Source: Mycolicibacillus parakoreensis (lineage in GTDB: Bacteria > Actinomycetota > Actinomycetes > Mycobacteriales > Mycobacteriaceae). From it: DNA of 64,000 bases. The translations under genes were made by a program, and so were the position numbers. This document shows, piece after piece, positions 25,676-33,784 of the stretch. The stretch spans positions 1,116,001 through 1,180,000 of the forward strand of contig NZ_CP092365.1 in assembly GCF_022370835.2 (NCBI RefSeq), in the 5' to 3' direction. Positions within the stretch are counted from its first letter, which is position 1. Every line of letters begins with the position of its first letter. The notes below the pieces were generated by a model, which saw only the letters and a program-made list of their open reading frames with translations, did no database searches and had not been told where the DNA came from.

Positions 25676-25960
25676 ATGACGATTAACTACCAGTTCGGTG
25701 ATGTCAATGCTCATGGGGCGTTGATCAAGGCGCAGGCGGCGTCGTTGGAGGCCGAGCATCAGGCGATCATCCGCGATGTGGTGGCGGCCGGGGACTTCTG
25801 GGGTGGTGCCGGTTCGGCGGCCTGCCAGGAGTTCATCACCCAGTTGGGTCGCAACTTCCAGGTGATCTATCAGCAGGCGGCCACCCACGGCTCCAAGGTG
25901 CAAAACGCCGGCAACAACATGGCTTCCACCGACTCGGCGGTCGGCTCCAGCTGGCTGTAG
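25676..25960 (+). CDS. EsxN-like WXG100 protein, second copy
   Basis: 94 aa, protein identical to 15571-15855. The identity of DNA extends from the esxM start to the stop of esxN, including the 29-base spacer with one change. The stop codon and everything after it differ, and the 15-bp stem-loop that follows the first copy is absent. Expected to dimerise with EsxM and be secreted by ESX-5. Confidence 0.95.
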   Translation: MTINYQFGDVNAHGALIKAQAASLEAEHQAIIRDVVAAGDFWGGAGSAACQEFITQLGRNFQVIYQQAATHGSKVQNAGNNMASTDSAVGSSWL

Positions 25961-26109
25961 GCCGTCTAGGCCGCTCTCGATCACGCCGGTGGCGCGTGTC
26001 CATACCCCCGGCCGCGCACCGGATCTGACGCGCCCCGACATCGCCGGCGAGATCGTGTGCTGCGTGCCGATTTCGCTCGGTTTGCGACTCAGGACCAAGG
26101 AGAACAACC

Positions 26110-26163
26110 ATGACCGGCACCGTGTATTCGTCTGTATCGGCAACCGGATCGCCGGACGGGTGA
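26110..26163 (+). CDS. Candidate short upstream ORF before an unpaired PPE (17 aa)
   Basis: ATG 26110 has a strong CAAGGAG and opens MTGTVYSSVSATGSPDG, stopping at TGA 26161-26163, four bases before the GTG of the PPE. The PPE start itself has no clear RBS, so translation by reinitiation is likely. The position is where a PE partner would be expected, but the peptide shows no clear PE signature, unlike the remnant at 11961. Confidence 0.45.
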   Translation: MTGTVYSSVSATGSPDG

Positions 26164-26167
26164 TCGC

Positions 26168-27349
26168 GTGTTCACGCCCAACTTCGCCGCGCGGCCACCC
26201 GAGGTCAACGCCACGTTGATCCACGGTGGTGACGGGTCGGCGACATTGCTGCTCGCAGCATCGGCGTGGGACGCATTGGCGCTGAACCTGCGGTCGGCCG
26301 CGCACTCCTACCGCGGTGTCGTCACCCGCCTGACCACCGAGCAATGGTTCGGGGCCTCCTCGGCGGCAATGGCCGGCAAGCTCATGCCCTACGTTCGGTG
26401 GACGGAGACCACGGCGAGCGCCGCCGAACACACAGCGCTACAAGCGAAGAACGCAGCCGGCGCTTTCGAGGCCGCGATCGCGGTGACGGTGCCGCCCACA
26501 GCGATCGTCGCGAACCGAACCCATGTGGAGAGCTTGTTGGCGACGAACGTTTTCGGCCAGAACACCGCGGCGATCCTGGCCGCCGAGGCGCGGTACCTGG
26601 AGATGTGGGCGCAGTGCGCCGCCGCGATGTACGGCTATGCTGCCGGCGCGTCGACGGCGGTGCAGCTGACGGAATTCTGCCCACCCGGTGGGCAGAATTC
26701 CGGGCCCACCGACTCGTCGGCGACAGAAAAGACGGCACAGCAAGCGGCGCGGGCCGATGCGGCCGGACCGACAGAGTCGGGCCCGTTGGCGACGATCCTG
26801 GGTCGGCTGTGGGACTCCTCGCCGTCCGACGGATGGCTCGGCGACCCCGGTGGCGGCGGGATCGGGCCCAACGCCAACTTCTGGAACACGTTGACCTCCA
26901 CCGACATGGTCAATCCGGCGATGATCACCTCGGTGCTGGCTGATCTGGCGGTGGTGCAGGAATTCAACGAGGCGGCACCGGGCGCATTCGCGCCGGGCGG
27001 TGTGGCTCCGGTGGCGCCGCCGGTGAGTTCGGCCGGGTTGGTCAACGCGAGTGTGCCGCCGGCGACCGCGCCGGCGGCCCCCGCATCCGTGACCGCCGGG
27101 ATGGGGCGGGCGTTGCCGGTCGGAACACTGTCGGCGCCGGCGGCGTGGGGTGCGGTCGCGCCGACCGCGCCGAGCACCACGGTGCTGCCCGGGCACAGCC
27201 CGGCCGCCACGCCACACGGCGGGCACGGCGCCCCGGGGGTGCCGCTGGCCGCCCGCAACGGGGGCACCGCCGGCGGCCCGCGCTATGGGGTGCGGCCGAC
27301 CGTGATGGCCCGACCCCCGGCCGCCGGGTATGCACCGGAGCTGTTCTGA
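26168..27349 (+). CDS. PPE family protein with divergent N-terminus, no adjacent PE
   Basis: 393 aa. It opens MFTPNFAARPPEVNATLIHG instead of the usual MxxDFxxxPPE, but the PPE fold (MWAQCAAAMYGYAAG at about residue 145) and the C-terminal block ending PTVMARPPAAGYAPELF match the PPE at 24110. The SVP motif is altered to TLSAPAAWGAV. It lacks a neighbouring PE, so it must use another partner, perhaps the PE at 23793. Residues 168-178 (EFCPPGGQNSG) are encoded by a perfect 31-base palindrome not present in the paralogue. GTG 26168 follows a short ORF by four bases. Confidence 0.92.
   Translation: MFTPNFAARPPEVNATLIHGGDGSATLLLAASAWDALALNLRSAAHSYRGVVTRLTTEQWFGASSAAMAGKLMPYVRWTETTASAAEHTALQAKNAAGAFEAAIAVTVPPTAIVANRTHVESLLATNVFGQNTAAILAAEARYLEMWAQCAAAMYGYAAGASTAVQLTEFCPPGGQNSGPTDSSATEKTAQQAARADAAGPTESGPLATILGRLWDSSPSDGWLGDPGGGGIGPNANFWNTLTSTDMVNPAMITSVLADLAVVQEFNEAAPGAFAPGGVAPVAPPVSSAGLVNASVPPATAPAAPASVTAGMGRALPVGTLSAPAAWGAVAPTAPSTTVLPGHSPAATPHGGHGAPGVPLAARNGGTAGGPRYGVRPTVMARPPAAGYAPELF
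26671..26701 (+). repeat. Perfect 31-bp palindrome inside the PPE coding region
   Basis: Arms GGAATTCTGCCCACC (26671-26685) and GGTGGGCAGAATTCC (26687-26701) flank a single central C. The stretch is in frame and codes for an insertion-like segment relative to the PPE at 24110. It would form a strong cruciform or RNA hairpin. Confidence 0.75.
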
Positions 27350-27399
27350 GCGGGTGCGCACCACGGCCCCGCAGCCGCGGGCGATCGATCCCCCGTTAC

Positions 27400-29079
27400 C
27401 TATCCGGCGTCGTGCTCGGCCTGTTCGCGGGCCCAGCGGTAGTCGGCCTTGCCCGACGGGCTGCGCAGGAGCGTCGGGCGGAACACCACCGCCTTGGGCA
27501 GCTTGTAGCGGGCGATCGACTTCGCCGCGTGCTCGACAAGGGCGGCGGAATCGGCGACCGCCCCCTCGGCCAGCGCCACCACCGCGACCACTTCTTGGCC
27601 CCACCGCTCGGAGGGGCGGCTGGACACCACCACGTCGGCCACCGCCGGGTGCGACGCGAGCGCCGACTCCACCTCCTCGGCGAAGATCTTCTCCCCGCCG
27701 GAGTTGATCGTCACCGAGTCGCGGCCCAGCAGCTCGATCGTCCCGCCGTCGAGGTGGCGGGCCCGATCGCCGGGCACGGCGTGGCGCACCCCGCCGATGA
27801 CCGGGAAGGTGGCGGCGGTTTTGGTGGCGTCGCCCTTGTATCCGAGCGGAACATAGCCCCGCTGGGCCAACCAGCCCAGACCGGGGTGGGCGGGCTCGAG
27901 GATCGAACCGAGATCCTCGGCCACCACGCAGGTGTCGGGTCCGGCGGCGAACGTCCCGGTCGACACCGCGCCCGACGTCGACAGGTGATGCATCTGCGCG
28001 CCGGTCTCCGAGGATCCCACGGCGTCGATCACCGTCGCGTTCGGCAGCACCTCGACAACCTGCTCCTTGACCGCCGGGGTCAACATGGCGCCGCCGTTGG
28101 CCAGCACCGCCAACGACGACACGTCGGCGTGGCCGCTTTTGATCGCGGCGACCAGTGGGCGCACCATGGCGTCGCCGACCACCGACACCGACAGCACCTT
28201 CTCGCGTTCGATGGTGGCCACCACGTCGTCGGCGTCGAAGTGGTCGACGATCGACGGGAACACCAAGGTCTGCCCGCCGGTGATCGCGGTCATCACCGCC
28301 CACTGGGCGGCACCGTGAATCAGCGGCGGCAGGATCATCAGTTTCACGCCCGGGTTCTCGCGCACCCGCGCGACGATGTCGTCGATGGTCCGGACCGGTT
28401 CGCCGGTCATGATGTTGCGGCCGCCGAACGAGGCCATGAAGATGTCGTGCTGACGCCAGAGCACCCCTTTGGGCATCCCGGTCGTACCCCCGGTGTAGAG
28501 CACGTAGAGGTCATCGGGGGAGGGGGTGACCGGCGGCGGCTCGGGTGCGCTCTCGGCGAGGATCGTCTCGTAGTCGACCGCGCCGTCGAGCAGGGCGTTG
28601 CCGGAGTCGTCGGCGATCTGGATGAGCACCCGCAGCTGCGGCACCTTCGGCAGTACCTCGGCCAGGGTGGGGGCGAACGCGGCGTGGTAGACCAGCGCGG
28701 TCGCGCCCGAGTCGTTGAGCAGGTAGGCCAGCTCGTTTTCGACGTAGCGGTAGTTGACGTTGAACGGTGCCACCCGGGACCGGAAGGAGCCCAGCAGGGC
28801 CTCGATGAACTCGTTGCCGTTGTAGGCGTAGATGCCCAGCAGGTCCTGGCCGCACTCGTGACCGCTCAAACCGTCCCGTTCGGCGTGGCAGCCCAATCCC
28901 TGCGTGTGCAGGTAGGACGCCAGCCGGTTGGCCCGCTCACCGATCTGGCCGTAGGTGAACCGGCGGTCGCCCTGGACAACCAGTTCGCGATCGGGGATCG
29001 CGGCGACGATGGCGTCCACAACGGACGGGACGGTGAACTGTGTCAAGGACGTCACCGACGGCTCGGCGGTCTCGGACAT
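27400..29079 (-). CDS. Acyl-CoA synthetase (FadD, ANL superfamily)
   Basis: 559 aa. AMP-binding signature LYTGGTTGMPKGVLW, acidic motif and C-terminal GRDSVTINSGGEKIFAEEV with catalytic-lysine region SPSGKADYRW. It activates a carboxylic acid to its CoA thioester via an acyl-adenylate. The segment GLGCHxxxxGLSGHxxGQD after residue 75 is shared with the FadD at 56075 and marks this subgroup, which resembles FadD19-type steroid or long-chain acid ligases; the substrate is not certain. ATG 29079 has TTGGAGG 6 bases upstream. Convergent with the PPE at 26168 and alone on its strand. Confidence 0.9.
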   Translation of the reverse strand: MSETAEPSVTSLTQFTVPSVVDAIVAAIPDRELVVQGDRRFTYGQIGERANRLASYLHTQGLGCHAERDGLSGHECGQDLLGIYAYNGNEFIEALLGSFRSRVAPFNVNYRYVENELAYLLNDSGATALVYHAAFAPTLAEVLPKVPQLRVLIQIADDSGNALLDGAVDYETILAESAPEPPPVTPSPDDLYVLYTGGTTGMPKGVLWRQHDIFMASFGGRNIMTGEPVRTIDDIVARVRENPGVKLMILPPLIHGAAQWAVMTAITGGQTLVFPSIVDHFDADDVVATIEREKVLSVSVVGDAMVRPLVAAIKSGHADVSSLAVLANGGAMLTPAVKEQVVEVLPNATVIDAVGSSETGAQMHHLSTSGAVSTGTFAAGPDTCVVAEDLGSILEPAHPGLGWLAQRGYVPLGYKGDATKTAATFPVIGGVRHAVPGDRARHLDGGTIELLGRDSVTINSGGEKIFAEEVESALASHPAVADVVVSSRPSERWGQEVVAVVALAEGAVADSAALVEHAAKSIARYKLPKAVVFRPTLLRSPSGKADYRWAREQAEHDAG

Positions 29080-29176
29080 CGTGCCTCCAAGTGCGGGGGG
29101 TGATTCGCACAGCACGGTACCGCTGCCCCACGGCGGTGGTGGCCGCAGGTCGGTGCGCCTCGGTGCGGGCCGGTCG

Positions 29177-29566
29177 CTACCGCCGCCGCCAGGTCAAGGT
29201 GGCGCGGCGGGGGGCGCCGCCGGCTCCGGTCGTGGTCGCCGCGAGCGTCAGGCGATCACCGTCGAGGTGGGCGTGGCGCAGCTGGGGAGACGCCAGCAGC
29301 TCCGGCACCGTGGCCATCATCACGTCGTGGTGCACGGTGGCGGTGCTGCCGTCGGCGTCGGCCTCGACGCGGAACCGGCCGCCGTAGGCCAGGTATCCGC
29401 TGCCGTCGGCGCGGGCCAACTGCGCGGACATGTGACCGTCGGCGGTGTAGAGGATGAGGCCCTGCGGTCTCTCGCCCAGCGGGGTCGACGCCGCGCCGGT
29501 GTCGACGTCGACGGCGTGAAATGACTCCAGATGCCAGCCGCCCAGCATCGCGTCGGCCAGTCCCAT
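29177..29566 (-). CDS. Lipocalin-like domain protein
   Basis: 129 aa. The pattern GGWHLESFHAVD...GLILYTADGHMSAQL is typical of the lipocalin-like (Lipocalin_5) proteins often encoded beside regulators or oxidoreductases; function unknown. ATG 29566 overlaps the stop of the AraC-type regulator by one base (TGATG), so the two are co-translated. No signal peptide, so cytosolic. Confidence 0.8.
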   Translation of the reverse strand: MGLADAMLGGWHLESFHAVDVDTGAASTPLGERPQGLILYTADGHMSAQLARADGSGYLAYGGRFRVEADADGSTATVHHDVMMATVPELLASPQLRHAHLDGDRLTLAATTTGAGGAPRRATLTWRRR

Positions 29567-30306
29567 CAGCGTCCCACCGCCTTCCCCGGGGTGTGTCCCA
29601 GCACCCGACGGTAGCTGTCGATGAACGCACTCGGTGTCGCCCACCCGCACCGGCCGGCCACGGTGGTGACGTCGTGATGCTCGGCGAGCAGAGCCAACGC
29701 GTGGTGCAGGCGCAGTTGGGTGCGCCACTGCGGGTAGGTCAGCGCGAACTCGTCGTGAAACAGCCGGCTCAACGTGCGTTCCGCGACGGCGATGCGCCGC
29801 GCGATCTGGGCCAGGGTCAGCGGCGTCGCCAGGTCCGCGGCGACCAGCGCACAGGCCCGCCGCAACCGGTCATCGACCGGGGTCGGCAACCACACCGGCT
29901 GGCGTCCGTCGGTGGCGCCGAGCTGATCGTGCAGCACGGCAAGCATCCGATGATGTGCGGCGGCCTCGGTGTCGACGCTGTGGGAACAGGCGATGATCAA
30001 CTCCCGCACCAGCGGACTGACCGCGAGCACCGCCGGGGTGGGCGGTCCGCCGGCATAGCGGTGCGGATCCAGCGCGACACCGTGAAACTGGGTCTGGCCG
30101 TGAAAGCGGTGTTGATGCCACTGGCCGGCCGGAATCCAGATGGCGCGGTTGGCCGGGGTGATCCAGGTGCCCGCCGCCGTGGTCACCGACACCGCACCGC
30201 GGGAGGGATAGACGATTTGGTGCAGCCGGTGGCGATGGCGCTCGATGTGGGCGCCCGGTTGCAGGGTCAACACCGCGGTCGCCGCCTCGTGGCTGATTTC
30301 CAACAT
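29566..30306 (-). CDS. AraC-family transcriptional regulator with cupin sensor domain
   Basis: 246 aa. The N-terminal cupin (HRHRLHQIVYPSRGAVSV; WIPAGQWHQHRF) probably binds a small ligand; the C-terminal third is a double helix-turn-helix (LAQIARRIAVAERTLSRLF and VAGRCGWATPSAFIDSYRRV). ATG 30306 is chosen because TAATCT lies 8 bases upstream on the same strand, the geometry of a leaderless promoter; the longer frame to 30450 would run into the methyltransferase gene. It likely controls itself, the lipocalin-like gene and perhaps the divergent methyltransferase. Confidence 0.88.
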   Translation of the reverse strand: MLEISHEAATAVLTLQPGAHIERHRHRLHQIVYPSRGAVSVTTAAGTWITPANRAIWIPAGQWHQHRFHGQTQFHGVALDPHRYAGGPPTPAVLAVSPLVRELIIACSHSVDTEAAAHHRMLAVLHDQLGATDGRQPVWLPTPVDDRLRRACALVAADLATPLTLAQIARRIAVAERTLSRLFHDEFALTYPQWRTQLRLHHALALLAEHHDVTTVAGRCGWATPSAFIDSYRRVLGHTPGKAVGR

Positions 30307-30397
30307 AACTGTGCAGATTACCGAAAGCCCGCAGCCCGGTGTCCGCCGTACCGTAACGGGCACAGTGACGTGACCATGCAGAGAAAGGGCCGTGGCG

Positions 30398-30970
30398 ATG
30401 GCGATGAACCTGCTGCACCGGTGGTTGTGCAGTTCCGAGCTGTGGGCCAACAGTGTGCGGGACGGACTGCTGCCGTGGGCGCTCGAGGGTGTCGAGTTGG
30501 GTCCGCGGACCCTGGAGATCGGTCCCGGCTACGGCGCCACGCTGCGGGTGCTCATCGAGCGCGCGAGCGAGGTGACCGCCGTGGAGGTGGACACGGTGAT
30601 GGCGCAGCGGCTTCAGCACCGCTACGGTGATCGAGCCCGGGTGCTGCACGCCGACGGCACCGCCACCGGGCTGCCCGACGAGCAGTTCAGCTCGGTGGTG
30701 TGTTTCACGATGCTGCACCATCTTCCGACCGCGCAGCTGCAGGAGCGGTTGTTCGCCGAGGCCTTCCGGGTGCTGGCGCCCGGCGGGGTGTTCGCCGGCA
30801 GCGACAGCCTGTCGTCGCTGCCGTTTCGGCTCATTCACCTCGGCGACGTCTGCAATCCGCTGAGCCCGCAGAACCTGCGCGCCAAACTTCTCGCGGCGGG
30901 CTTCACCGACGTCACCGTCGAGGCGTCCGGATCACGGCAACGCTGGCGGGCGTCGAAAGCACCGGCCTGA
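30398..30970 (+). CDS. Class I SAM-dependent methyltransferase
   Basis: 190 aa. Motif I LEIGPGYGATLRVL, acidic end of beta-2 (VTAVEVD), motif HADGTATGLPDEQFSSVV and post-motif LHHLP and RVLAPGGVF identify the Methyltransf_11 fold. Substrate unknown. ATG 30398 is about 9 bases after AAAGG; GTG 30392 and ATG 30404 are alternatives. Divergent from the AraC regulator across a 90-base gap, so shared control is likely. Confidence 0.88.
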   Translation: MAMNLLHRWLCSSELWANSVRDGLLPWALEGVELGPRTLEIGPGYGATLRVLIERASEVTAVEVDTVMAQRLQHRYGDRARVLHADGTATGLPDEQFSSVVCFTMLHHLPTAQLQERLFAEAFRVLAPGGVFAGSDSLSSLPFRLIHLGDVCNPLSPQNLRAKLLAAGFTDVTVEASGSRQRWRASKAPA

Positions 30971-31001
30971 GGGGCCCGCGCGGTGACGGGCCGCGCGCCG
31001 A

Positions 31002-32273
31002 TCAGTGGTCGGTGCGGCTGATCGGCGTGGGCTCCATGCGGCGACGGACATGTTCGTCGAAGCCGGCGGCACCGACCTTGCCGCCGGCGACCACGACCCC
31101 GGTGGCCGCGAGGGCCCAGACCGCGAACAGCGGCAGCCAGGCCAGCCGGAACGCGGTGAACGAATAGCCCCCGGCGGCGGTGAGAATCCAGCCCATCGCC
31201 AGCATCACCATCAGCGAGGCGGTGAACCCGCCCATGTTGACGGTGCCCTGCGCGGTGCCCAAGGTGGCGGGCGGGTTGAAATCGCGTGCGAAATCGAACG
31301 CCAGCAACGACACGGGTTGCGCCGCGGAGAGCACGACCACCAATGCGACCAACAACCACAGCGGAGCCGTCGACGGTAGCGCCAGCACCGCCGCCCAGGT
31401 CAGCGCGCAGGCCGCGATCGTCGCCAACACCAGCGGCGGGCGATACCGGGGGTGACGGCCGCTGAACATCCCGACCAGCACACCGACCAGGATGAACACC
31501 GCCGTGGACAGGGTCAGCAGCCCGCTGGCGGCGCCTCGTGAGAGACCCTGCGCCTTGGTCAGATACGGCACACCCCACATCAGCGCGAACACCGTCAACG
31601 GTGACTGGGTGCCCATGTGGGTGAAAAAACCCAGTCGGGTGCCCGGGCGGGCCCACACCGTGGTGACCGCGGCCAGCCGCTCTCGCAGCCCGGTCGGTTC
31701 GGTGGCCTCGACGTGCTCGCGGGGGGTGTCGCGCACCAGCGCCAGGGTCAACGTGATCGACATGACGCCGAGCGCGGCGACCGACACGTAGGCCACCGTC
31801 CAGCCCGCATGCTGCAGCAGCGCCAAAAACGGCACCGCCGAGAGCACCTGGCCGCTCTGGCCGCACAGGGCCGTCAATTGGGTGATCAACGGCGCCCGGG
31901 TGGGGGCGAACCAATTCGGAATGAGCCGGATGACGGCGATGAAGATGAACGCGTCGCCGAGACCGACCAGCGCATAGGCGGCGATCGCCACCGGCAGCGA
32001 CACGGTCAGGCCCAGGCCCAGCTGGCCCGCCGACATCAGGCAGCCGCCGGTGACGATCATCCGTTTCGGCCCGAAGTGGTCCAGCAGCACACCGCCGGGG
32101 ATCTGCATCGCGGCGTAGACCACGACCTGCAGCACCACGAACCAGGACAGCACGCCCGGGCTGGCGGTGAACCGTTCGGCGGCGTCCAGGCCGGAGACAC
32201 CGAAACTGGTGCGGTTGAGCACCGCGACGGTGTAGGCGAACAGGCCGGTTGACCAGACGATCCAGGGGCGCAC
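31002..32273 (-). CDS. Major facilitator superfamily transporter
   Basis: 423 aa with about 12 TM helices. MFS signature between TM2 and TM3: GGVLLDHFGPKRMIVTGG. The start GTG 32273 places the first TM helix (RPWIVWSTGLFAYTVAVLNR) right at the N-terminus; CACAAT lies 6 bases upstream as a possible leaderless -10. Earlier GTGs (for example 32351) only add Arg/Gly-rich sequence. The substrate is not evident. It is divergent from the ATP-grasp gene across about 200 bases, which might mean common regulation. Confidence 0.88.
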   Translation of the reverse strand: MRPWIVWSTGLFAYTVAVLNRTSFGVSGLDAAERFTASPGVLSWFVVLQVVVYAAMQIPGGVLLDHFGPKRMIVTGGCLMSAGQLGLGLTVSLPVAIAAYALVGLGDAFIFIAVIRLIPNWFAPTRAPLITQLTALCGQSGQVLSAVPFLALLQHAGWTVAYVSVAALGVMSITLTLALVRDTPREHVEATEPTGLRERLAAVTTVWARPGTRLGFFTHMGTQSPLTVFALMWGVPYLTKAQGLSRGAASGLLTLSTAVFILVGVLVGMFSGRHPRYRPPLVLATIAACALTWAAVLALPSTAPLWLLVALVVVLSAAQPVSLLAFDFARDFNPPATLGTAQGTVNMGGFTASLMVMLAMGWILTAAGGYSFTAFRLAWLPLFAVWALAATGVVVAGGKVGAAGFDEHVRRRMEPTPISRTDH

Positions 32274-32476
32274 CCGTCGATTGTGCCTGCCACGGCGCGG
32301 TGCTCGCGCCGGCCCGCACGCAGCGAAACGCCCACCCCCGATGTCGGGCACCGTCGCCCACCCCCCGCTCGCGTCGCCGTCGGACCTGGTCACACCGCTG
32401 TTCCGCGGCGCGGGGGAGGCAATCGGGTAGCGTGGGCGAGCCCCGCTCAACGAACACTCGACGAGATGGAGGTCTC

Positions 32477-33742
32477 TTGCCGAATTCGGTTGACGAATCG
32501 ACCAATCCTGCTCCGCAACGACGGCGCAACCCCGACAAGGGCTATATCGCGTTGCTGGGCTGGAGCCTGAATGCGATCGACGCCGTGGATCGCTTCGATC
32601 GCCGCTACGTGGTGGTGGCGCCCGATTGGGCCGAGGAGTACTGCCAGCAGCACGACATCCCCTATATCGCCTGGAATTTTGAGCGACTCAACGAGCGCTC
32701 GATGGAGATCGCCGAAACGTTGAAGGACCGCGGGGTCGACGTGGCGATCCCGTTGTTCGAAGAGACCGTCGAGTGGGCGGGGGCGATCAACTCGGTGCTG
32801 CTGGACAATCCGCGGCTGCTGGGTCAAGCGATGCTGCTGCGCGACAAGTCACTGATGAAGCGGCGCGCCCAACTCGGCGGCATCCGCGTCGGGATCTTCG
32901 AGGAAGCCCTGGACCGCGACGACGTCATCCGCTTCCTCAAACGGGTCAACCAGACCCTGCTCAAACTTGACGGCGACCCCAACGACCCGATTCACGTCAA
33001 GGCGTTCGACAAGGCGGGCTGTCTGGGCCACCGGGTGATCCGCACCCCCGACGAGGTCGACTCGATTCCCGAAGAGGAGTTTCCGGTCCTGATGGAGTCG
33101 CACCTGGACGGCTGGGAGTTCGCCGTCGAAGCCTGGGTGCACAACGGCAAGATCTGGTTCCTCAACATCTCCGAGTACGTGACGTTGGGCTATTCGGTGT
33201 TCGTCCCGGCCTCGCCGGAACTGGAGAAGTACCGCCCGGAGATCACCCGCCAGATCGAGAAACTGATCAAGACCTTCGAGATCGACTTCGGGTTCGTCCA
33301 CCCCGAGTACTTCGTCACCAGCGACGGCGAGATGTACTTCGGTGAGGTGGCCTACCGGCCGCCGGGCTTCAAGGTCTTCGAGTTGCTCGAGCGTGCCTAC
33401 GGTTTCAACGCCTACCAGGCGCTGGTCTTGGCGTTCGATCCGAAGACCACCGACGAGGAGCTGCGGGACTTCTTCCCCACCGAGGTGGTCGACGCCACCG
33501 GGCACTCGGGCTGCTTCGGGGTGTATCCGCGGCGCCGGGTGGTCAGCAAGCTGGCGATGCCGGAGGAGACCGAGGACCACGAGTACTTCGAATCCCACGA
33601 ACTCACCCCGCCTCAGGAGGAGACCGTCACCAAGCGCACCGCGTTCGGCACCCACTGGGGTCTGGTCTACTTCTTCGGGGAGGATCCCTACGAGATGCGG
33701 CATGTGCTCAAGCGCCAGGAAGAACTCGACTTCTACATCTGA
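32477..33742 (+). CDS. ATP-grasp domain enzyme of unknown substrate
   Basis: 421 aa. ATP-grasp features: RDKSLMKRR (lid region), IHVKAFDKAGCLGHRV (ATP lysine strand), ESHLDGWEFAVEAWV and the Mg-binding GEMYFGEVAYRPPGF, a variant of the ExNxRxGG motif. Such enzymes join a carboxylate to an amine or thiol via an acyl-phosphate. TTG 32477 is chosen for GGAGG four bases upstream; the frame is open farther but without an RBS. The gene at 33785 starts 42 bases downstream, so the pair is probably one operon and may act on one substrate. No close Mtb counterpart comes to mind. Confidence 0.82.
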   Translation: MPNSVDESTNPAPQRRRNPDKGYIALLGWSLNAIDAVDRFDRRYVVVAPDWAEEYCQQHDIPYIAWNFERLNERSMEIAETLKDRGVDVAIPLFEETVEWAGAINSVLLDNPRLLGQAMLLRDKSLMKRRAQLGGIRVGIFEEALDRDDVIRFLKRVNQTLLKLDGDPNDPIHVKAFDKAGCLGHRVIRTPDEVDSIPEEEFPVLMESHLDGWEFAVEAWVHNGKIWFLNISEYVTLGYSVFVPASPELEKYRPEITRQIEKLIKTFEIDFGFVHPEYFVTSDGEMYFGEVAYRPPGFKVFELLERAYGFNAYQALVLAFDPKTTDEELRDFFPTEVVDATGHSGCFGVYPRRRVVSKLAMPEETEDHEYFESHELTPPQEETVTKRTAFGTHWGLVYFFGEDPYEMRHVLKRQEELDFYI

Positions 33743-33784
33743 CTGCTCGACACTGACCTCTATCCGACATGCTGAGGAACCCGG

